From: Aquilaria yunnanensis | Taxonomy: Eukaryota > Streptophyta > Magnoliopsida > Malvales > Thymelaeaceae | Reading direction: 5' to 3' | Assembly (NCBI GenBank): GCA_039654915.1 | Contig: CM077599.1 | Coordinates: forward strand, 66,950,501 to 67,014,500 | DNA: 64,000 nt | Shown: positions 56,449-64,000 of the stretch, piece by piece | Layout: each line of letters starts with the position of its first letter | Numbering within the stretch: the first letter of the stretch is position 1 | Translations under genes and position numbers: made by a program | The notes under the pieces: generated by a model | The model's input: only the letters and a program-made list of their open reading frames with translations | Told to the model about the DNA's origin: nothing | The model's database searches: none

Positions 56449-59360
56449 TGTCGTGCCCTAAACTGCCCCTGGCCCATTTGGGCCTGATTACTTAAAACAT
56501 GCAGCGGAAGTTTTCATTACACAGAAGGGGCTTTTAAAACTCACTAAGACTTATAGGCACGAACCCCAGGATACTTATCGGTACTAGCTCGTTAAGTTCT
56601 TTAATTAAGGTTAAGTTGATGTGCTCTCAGAAACAAGCTAGTGCCTATGTGGATTTCATGTGTTCATTTTCATGGTCTTTACCGAGCTTAGCCAAGAATA
56701 TGCATGGCAACTAAAACACCAACTTAAGTTTAAAAACTTATTTTCATGCATATGCTTTGCATGCTTATGCGTTTTGGAGTTCACTAGTGCACATAATCAC
56801 TTAATGCCTTTAAATGCAACTAATGCTTAGGCATGTATTAATTCACATACGTGCATTTAAATTTCTTATTAGCCAAACTTTACACAGGCATCCAATTTCA
56901 TGCTTTTTCTAAGTTTACTTGCATGTTCTTTACTAAGTGAGCATACATAGCCAAACATTGCATGCTTTTAACATAGACATGGGCTTATGGACCTTTTAGT
57001 ACTTAACATGCATATGGACCAAAATTAACCAAGAATAAAATCAAAATTTTCAAGTTCTTATTTAAGCCCAATTTCAACATGCTTCAAATTTCATGAAAAC
57101 ATAACCCATAAATTCATGCATGGGCCTTGGTAAGTCCACCAAGCAATAAAAAAATACCCGAAAATGTCCAAGTCCATAATACAAGCCCAAAGCCAAGTTT
57201 TGGCCAAATTTTAGCTAAGTCCATAATTTGGTCACTAAAGTTAGACCAACAAAAACATGCTTAAAAGCAACCCATAAATTCACAAAGCCATGGAACACAA
57301 ATTTCCACCTTAATAGACCTTGTTCCCACAATTCTAAGACTTCAAGTCCTGCACAGAAAGTCCACATTTTTTTAGCTTGTTTACAAGCAGCTTATATACT
57401 TAGAATACTTAGAATATTTTGAGCAATACCATACACAAATCCAACCTTAGAATACAGAAAGAGTACTCAAGACTCTTAGCTTGATCTTTCAAGCAAACCT
57501 TTACCTACAAAAGTAGAGTAGGGCGGGTGAGTTATAAAACTCAATAAGGATTCCGTGGCATCCAATGCCTAACTTATGGCCTCCAAGGCCTAACATATGC
57601 CAAGAATGTAATGGCAAAATAATCCTTATTCCTGCAAAGGAAACATAAAGACAAAGAAAACAAAAAGATACATGCATATAGCAATAATATCATAATCGGG
57701 GGTTAGCATGCACAACAAATCAAAGAAGCACACAAACACACGCCACTTAACACTTTGTTCACAGAAGGGCAGCAAGCATCCCTCAAGTTTTAGTTCATTA
57801 ATTTCATATACTTAATGTTTTCGGAGAGCTCACTTAGCATAGGAATTAAGGTGGCCGCCTTAACTCCTAGCCCATAATGCTTGCTTACTTAACTTAGCTC
57901 ATGAGCAAAACAGAATTGCCGAAGCAATAACATAACTTAAGCCCTCTTAGCACTCCTAGGATCACATGGTTCTTTGACCATCACCTAGGGGCCCGAATAC
58001 TCACATAAAAAGGCCATGGAATTATACCATGCAATAAAGTGAGTATAGGAATCCTTACCCACAACACCGAAAGCTTTATAAGCTTATTTTCCTTCGTTTT
58101 CCTTGCTTGTTGACTCTAGAAATTGTTTTCTAGCATAAGAACCAAGATGGGCCGAATTTTATTAGTAACCATAAGATACCAAGAAATCTTGGTGATTAAC
58201 CCAAATAACACAAAATACCAAGAACACTTGGTCTACACTTACAGAACCTCACAGAAGAGGTAACGCCAATTTATTGTGCTTGATGTTCTTCAAGCTTCTT
58301 CTTGATTTCTTGCTTCTAATGAACTTAGAAACTCAATCACACAAAGAGTTCCTTGAGTAGAGCTTAAAACCTCCAAGAAATGGAAATGGCCAAATTTTCC
58401 TCCTTGGTTTTCTTTGAATTCTTCATCTGATTCTTGCTCTTTATGGTCTTAGAGCTTGAATTCAACCAAGAATACTTGGTTTTAATTTGAGGAATGATTA
58501 TTTCTAGCTATGGACGAATATTTGGATGAGAAAAGAGTTGGAAATGTGTTTGGAATGATGAGACTTGGTATGGAAGAAAATGGAGAGAGAATGAGAGAGT
58601 TTGAGAGCAAATGGCTTTGAATGAGTGGAGTGATTATGTTTTAATGTGTGGGAAGGTAATGGCCAGCCATATGGGAAGGAAAATGAGTGTATAATGTGCT
58701 TGGAAGGTGGGAGACAAGATTAAAAGAGATGAAGACTAATTGGAAGACTTTTGGGTAAGTTTGGTAGAAAAAGTCAAAAGTAGGTGAAGAAAGAATCCAA
58801 GATAATGATTAAGGGTGGGAGGTGGATTAAAATAATAGGAAATTAATAATGTGTTTGAAATGAGTGGGAGACAAGATTTAATGGATGGAAGACTAATTGG
58901 AAGACTTTTGTGTAAGTTTGGTAGAAAAAGTCAAAAGTAGGTGAAGAAAGAATCCAAGATAATGATTAAGGGTGGGAGGTGGATTAAAATAATAGGATTT
59001 GGAGGAAGGTGACATAAAATATTGGGAATTGGAGGGGCATGGCTGGCTAAGGCATCCAAAGCCATTAAAATGGCATAATTCCCCCTTTAGTCCTCCAACT
59101 TTCTAATTTTGGGCAATTGAGCCCAACCACTAAAAATCCCTTTATTCAATTTAGTCCCTCATTTTTAAAAATCACCATTTTCATTGCTATTTCTCTTGGC
59201 CTAAGCCAAGCTTATTTTTAAGACGTTCAACACTCAATTATGCACATGCCATATTGTCTTCTCAATTTAATTGAGCTAAATTCCCGATTAAGGAAAAATT
59301 CTTATGCTCCAAATCCATTTAACCCGGGACCTAATCACTTTGGATTGTCCGGGCATTACA
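56449..59360. mobile_element. Solo LTR (2.9 kb, Tekay-like ends) with target duplication TTCTA
   Basis: It begins TGTCGTGCCC and ends GGGCATTACA, flanked on both sides by TTCTA (56444-56448 and 59361-59365). The surrounding sequence matches the uninterrupted 5' LTR across this point. No primer site or coding domain lies inside. Ends of the TGT..GCCC type are typical of long-LTR chromoviruses (Tekay/Del); the strand is not clear because both ends fit. Confidence 0.9.
58709..59000. repeat. Tandem duplication (period about 157 bp) in the solo LTR
   Basis: GGGAGACAAGATT starts at 58709 and 58866. The following GACTAATTGGAAGACTTTT through GGTGGATTAAAATAATAGGA is nearly identical in the two copies. 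Confidence 0.93.
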
Positions 59361-60449
59361 TTCTAAACCATGTGGGCAAAAATCTCAGCCAAATGACACT
59401 ATTCTCCTAGTCATATCAATGCATTCTAGTTATTTTGAATCTTTTATATTTGTGTGGGATAATTTTAGAATAATATAGAAAGTTTAGGGCGCTTTCATAA
59501 TTTTCTTTCATTGGGTTATTTATGTTTCATGTATATTAAGGACCTACAGTTGTCCCCTCTTTTCCCAAACTCTCTTTCGTCTCTTTTCTGGTTTCTTTTC
59601 TTTTCTTTTTGGAGAATTTTCTTGGTCATATCCGGCTGATTTATTTTATTCTTGGTTAAAAGAAACTGAAATCCCGAATTCTTCAGCATTGTGATATCAA
59701 AGTTGTTTTTATTCAGTCAATTAATACTTTGAGTATTTGGTGTTCTTCTATGACTAATTTCTTAATTGTTTCATTTATATACTAAAAGGCATACTAGTTG
59801 TTATTCGAATCCAATCTACTGCTGGGTTAAAAATCAAATCCGTAATTGTTTAGTCTCTCTAATCTGTGAAGTAACTGAGGTTTATTGATTTGCTGTGTCA
59901 GAAATTATTAGGTCTTAGGGAGAACATTCAACTAAATAAATGCAACCACCTGTGTTTGTATTATTTAGTTTCATTGATCTATCTAATTTTTAATGCAATT
60001 GTTAAATTAAATTGAAGTGCTTGTCATAGGTTGTTTAGCAGTTAGGGTTAATTAGATCACTTATTTTCTAATTAACTATGACTAAGGAAAGGTGGGAAAA
60101 TAGTTCCAACGATAAATATTCAAAGTCTTGATTGATCTATCTATGCATCGATGATCGGTTGTAGGAATTCGGTGGTGGAAGTTGACTAATGCCAAGGTTT
60201 GAATTTTTTATTGTTTCGTTGATTTCTTACTTGATAGGTTTCTTAATTTTTGTTCTTTGGTTATTTTTAATTTTATTGTTGATTGTAAGCAATTCCCTCA
60301 ATTTTTTAATTCAGTTTTCTAATAGGAAGCTTTCGGTTAAAAAATTTTCCTTGGGATTTGACCTGGTTTTCACTACTATAATATAAATTTACTTATTCTG
60401 AGTTATTAGCAATACCAGAATTATTTTTTGTGGTTTCAACAACCGACCA

Positions 60450-60675
60450 TCTAACAACCCTTAACAGTTTCCGGCCTTACCAGATATAATATGCACAACA
60501 AGCATTAAAGGAATGAGACTCTAGGATTCTCAGTAAGGGATTCTTCAACCTGCAAGAAAAACCATGAGGACATGCACATATATATAATATGGAATCTACA
60601 GCAAGCTCAAAATAGTGTGAGGCTAAACCAATGCATATAGTATTTTAGTCCCTTGGGACTTGTCCTCTACCTAGT
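60450..60675 (-). repeat. Family-A LTR, copy A2, middle part
   Basis: Continues the second unit of the 845-bp duplication after the Athila-like element (CTAACAACCCTTAAC, then TTCTTCAACCTGCAAG and CTTGTCCTCTACCTAGT). It ends at the target duplication of the next insertion. Confidence 0.75.
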
Positions 60676-63114
60676 TATCATGGCCCTACTAGTGGGAAGC
60701 ATGCTTGAGGAAGGTAAAGTGTTCTAAATTAAGTTTAGAATCTTAATTCAAGTTTACATAGCAAGAATAGGAAAGTTTGCCAAAGTTCACTACATTCTGA
60801 GGAAGTTAAGGCACTAAATGAGGTTCAGGGGTAAAATGGTAATTTTGCATCCTGAAGAGCCGAGATAAGTTCCGAGTAGTTAAAATGAGTTTTTATAACT
60901 TAACTTTCAACCTTAACCCAAACTTGAAGAAATAAACAAGAATTACTCAAGAATAACCAAGTTATCGAAAGATGGGGGCTTAAATGAATTAAGTCTAATA
61001 CTTTGATGGCTTTGGGGTTAAGTAACGGTTTAAGAAGGGGAAGTGAGGGATGGCTATCATATTTTCGTGTTCATCCTTCCCACCCTCATTTTTCCTTTCA
61101 ATTCACCTTGAAATCCAAGTTTCTTGGTGCCAAGAAAAGCTATCAAAGGTATATAGACTATTGGGAGGCTATTTCAAGCATAAAACCAAGGTTTTGGAGC
61201 TTGGAAGCATGTTTTCTCCGATCCCCTATTTTTAGTACGAGGTACCAATGTGTTCTTGATTGAATTCATGTTTATTGGTTAGTTAAGAGCTTGGGTTCTG
61301 GTCAAGAATTTGATGCTTAGTGCCTATGTTTTGCTTAGAACTTAGGTTGTATTTTGGTAAGCCTAGTGGATTGGAAAAGAGTTTGATTCTTACTTGCTAC
61401 TTGGAGTTAAGGTAAGGGAGTTATGTTTTCAAGTTCAAGTAATGCTATTGGCATGAGTTTGCTTGAAGAATTTGAGTAATTCTAGCAATAGCATTAGTTG
61501 GTGAACTTGGTTGAGTTATGGTGCACTATGAGGTTTGAGATGGTTTGGATGATGTTATAAGGCATCATAGATTGGCTTGTGATAGTTGGTTGTGATCTAT
61601 GCAGTATGTTTTACATGTATGTGAAGTTTGGAGGCTTTCCAAGCATGTTTGATATGTTTGGTAAGTGTCCAAAATTCATAGCAGCAAAATTCACCGAAAT
61701 TCTACAGTTTCGCATATTGGCGACGCGTCTCCAATTTTGTGCTCCAGTCCACGATGCGTCACCAATTCTAGAAAAGTTGGCAGAACGTTGCCAATATAGG
61801 AAAAAGTTGGCAGAACGTTACCAACTGTGGCGACGCGTTGCCACAAGCAAGTTGGAAAAATTTTTCAAGTTTTGCTAGGAGGGTCAGGGAGAGACCTAAG
61901 GGGGTTCTTAGGGTACCTTGGGGTCTAATTATTTCAGGGTTACTCCGAGACTTCCAAAAGTCCCTTAAGACCTAGGAGTTTCCTTGAGTTTTGTATGGTT
62001 TTATGGTTACTTATGCCATAAGCAAGGAAACTAGTTGCAAATGATCATAACTAAGTACTACTAGCTTGGGTGAGAGGTTTAGAACCCTTGGCGACCTAGC
62101 CGTGCCGTTAGCCACAAGGTTGCAAGGTGAAACCTTGGTTCACCTAGTCTACAAGGTCTTTATGGCCTAGTCTACAATAGTCCCACCATAATTCCCCTGT
62201 ACAACATAAATGGGAGAGGCTCAACTAGTGATTTATCACTAGTTAGGCTGGCAAGCTATGCTTGCTAGAGGACAAGGCAATGCCTTGTAGTTCAAGGACT
62301 AGGATAAGGAGAGGTCTTAAGGGACCTAGTTATATGTGCATATATCGGACCTTCAAGCTGTATGAGCTCACAGCAAGCTACATATGTTATCATATGTGGA
62401 GTCCTTAGTAATTTTCTTGCAGGTACAATGAAGACTCTTACTGAGAATGTTATGTTCTCACTCCCTAGTTATGTTGTGCAGATTCTGAAGTTGTTGGACT
62501 GGGTAACCACTGAGGGTTATCGCGGTAGTAGCTTTTTGTACAGGTATTGTACTTGAGAATCCCTATGATTCTAGTCTACTTGGGTACTTATTGGTCAAGT
62601 AACAGTACTAACTAGAGTCTTCCTTTAGCTGCAGAGCCTAGTAGCACTTGGACAAGGACTTTTGAGACTGGCCACTGGGACTTGCACCCAAGGTGGGAGT
62701 TAGTTCAAGAAGATCTTAGTTGAGGCTTGTATATACAGTACTCTTAGTTGCCTCCATAGTCTATGTTTTGAGGAGTCCTAGACTTTAGGGTTGCTCTTGG
62801 GTGAGGGCATTAGTCTACTTTATGTATGAATGCTCGCACATAGTTGTTATATGTAATAAACTCACATAAATATTGATTTTGTATGCTTTGGCTGTTTGAA
62901 CTTATTTTCTATAGAAATCTCTTGGCCAAGTTAATGTTTTATAGGTTTTGTTAATCCAAGTCAAAGCATAAAGAGCATACATCCTGCATATTCTAGGTTA
63001 ATCAACTAGTATCATAAAGTTTCAATTCGTACACATATACAGCTAGCCAATTGCAACCACCGTGAGACTAGCTCTCATAGGCTTCTTGGGCATGGGGCAA
63101 TGACGGCCATGTTA
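60676..63114 (+). mobile_element. Solo LTR of a family-A relative, inverted, target duplication CTAGT
   Basis: A 2439-bp block starting TATCATGGCC and ending GGCCATGTTA, with CTAGT on both sides (60671-60675 and 63115-63119). Its reverse complement aligns with copies A1 and A2 (CCCAAGA.GCC, CCCAAGAGCAACCCT, GGAGGCAACTA, TTGACCAATAAGTAC), so it is a family-A type LTR in the opposite direction to its host. No coding sequence is present; the frame at 61579-61878 has no relatives. Confidence 0.85.
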
Positions 63115-63119
63115 CTAGT

Positions 63120-64000
63120 CCTCTCACCGGCATCATTCTTCGTATAGTGAGTTTTGACATCTAACTTGCTCTTAATAAGCCTTAGCTTACTAACACAGTG
63201 AGCTTAACTCACCCTGTAGTGTTTCTTTGTTGTTGTACAAGTGAACATGGGAGATGCACATCACTTTAAGTCCTTAGACTTGCCAAGATCACTTGTGTAC
63301 CAAGCTTCCACCTTAAAGCCTTACCAAGAGTGTACTAGGTTCTCACTTGAACCTCAAGTAACCTTGCCTAGGCTATAAGTGCACTAAACCATCACTCAAA
63401 GCACATACCTATCCACCATTACTTGGTTCACCCTAGTGAAGTAGCAATGACCATGGTTGGACTCATACACTAGGTTCTTGGGAACCCACAAAGGTGCACT
63501 AAGGTTCCTGCATTAGAACATCAAACTTGAAAGCCTGGCTAGGCCCCTGATGGTACTAAACCTTACACCAGACCCATGGTGCTCTATTATGGCCAATTAA
63601 CCTAGTTTTCCCCTCACTTGAAATGAAAATATAGTCAAACCTAGGCTAATCCAGGCTTAGGGATAGCATGGAAGTTTTAGCTCTTTCCATTAGTTTCATG
63701 TAGAATCTTGAATAGCCTCGATCAGACACTCGAGTAAAAAGTTATGTCTGAAATACTATAGGAGTGTTGAAGCTAGTGAATAGACCATTGAGGTTGTAGA
63801 GCCACAGGCCATCTATTCTAGCATGCTTTGGGCACTGCAGACCTAACCGGTGACAGGGCACTAGAGCCCTATGCCCAAAACTTGCAAGTGGTGCACAAAG
63901 TACCTTAAAGGACTCCAAAGGCTCCCAAACAAGTTGGGGATGCCTCCCCTTTTGAAAAATGCAAAACAAACTTCCTAGGCTATAATTCACCGTTCCTACC
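63120..64000 (-). repeat. Family-A LTR, copy A2, last visible part
   Basis: It resumes CCTCTCACC..., follows the first duplication unit (CACATACCTATCCACC, GGACTCATACACTAGG), then passes into unique LTR sequence like A1 12000 onward. It continues past the window edge. No gene is present. Confidence 0.7.

Larger units (their letters stand above)
50251..60449 (+). mobile_element. Athila-like Ty3/gypsy element lacking most of pol, split by a solo LTR
   Basis: LTRs at 50251-51955 and 55840-60449 (the latter holding a nested solo LTR) flank a primer site, gag, protease and a short pol tail. Flanking TTTAA (50246-50250) and TCTAA (60450-60454) look like a target duplication with one change, and family-A sequence resumes on the right. 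The pre-LTR context GAGGACAAGCAAAAG..AAGTGTGAGGAAATT is typical of Athila elements. RT, RNase H and integrase are missing, so it is a gag-protease non-autonomous form that has also decayed. Confidence 0.88.
55840..60449 (+). repeat. 3' LTR of the Athila-like element, interrupted
   Basis: It starts TGATAAACTTAC and ends CAACCGACCA. Left portion 55840-56448 and right portion 59366-60449 are continuous with the 5' LTR once the insert and one copy of TTCTA are set aside. Confidence 0.88.

Noticed and set aside
63742..63990. 82-codon minus-strand frame near the right edge
   Set aside because: It lies in the family-A LTR, which has no coding sequence in the other copies, and the peptide has no family.
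1..64000. tRNA, rRNA or other structural RNA genes
   Set aside because: The only tRNA-like matches are 12-18 base primer binding sites of retroelements; no cloverleaf or rRNA sequence was recognised.

Overview
This is a window of plant nuclear DNA, almost certainly from an angiosperm. It is AT-rich, about nine tenths of it is transposable-element sequence, and one conserved host gene with introns is present. The element families (Ogre/Tat, Athila and chromovirus LTR retrotransposons, Ty1/copia fragments, Stowaway, hAT and Mutator-like DNA elements) are all typical of plants. I cannot name the species.

Layout. Positions 1-9305 hold the 5' half of a young Ogre-type Ty3/gypsy retrotransposon on the minus strand: a 3.5-kb LTR with a TATA box, a tRNA-Arg-like primer binding site, ORF1 (one in-frame TGA), and a gag-protease frame that stays open for 1088 codons and runs off the left edge. 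It is inserted just inside an older LTR element, called family A here, whose LTR (9451-13200) carries a nested solo LTR with a perfect 5-bp target duplication.

Positions 14349-19025 (minus strand) contain the only intact host gene. It is a six-exon, 540-residue 4-coumarate:CoA ligase-like enzyme close to Arabidopsis At4g05160 (4CLL7). A Mutator-like element sits in its second intron. Upstream of it lie a diverged minisatellite (19340-20670), a Stowaway MITE (21412-21646) and a non-autonomous hAT element (21946-22886).

Positions 25123-36931 and 41511-about 48440 hold two diverged Tat-lineage (Retand/Grande-type) elements on the minus strand. Each carries, between pol and the 3' LTR, an additional gene on the opposite strand with its own TATA-like promoter. 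Element 1 has lost protease, RT and RNase H. Element 2 is cut off at its 5' side. Between and around them are copia, LINE-like and chromovirus fragments and two small MITEs.

Positions 48791-64000 are a second copy of the family-A LTR. It contains an 845-bp tandem duplication and two insertions: an Athila-like element without pol (50251-60449), itself split by a 2.9-kb solo LTR (56449-59360), and an inverted solo LTR of a related family (60676-63114). Target duplications let the order of insertion be read.

No new cellular system is seen. The most interesting signals are the antisense genes of the Tat elements, a hairpin repeated three times in the Ogre LTR whose stems are kept by paired substitutions, and the contrast between decayed elements, whose visible stops are nearly all C-to-T/G-to-A type, and the near-intact Ogre.
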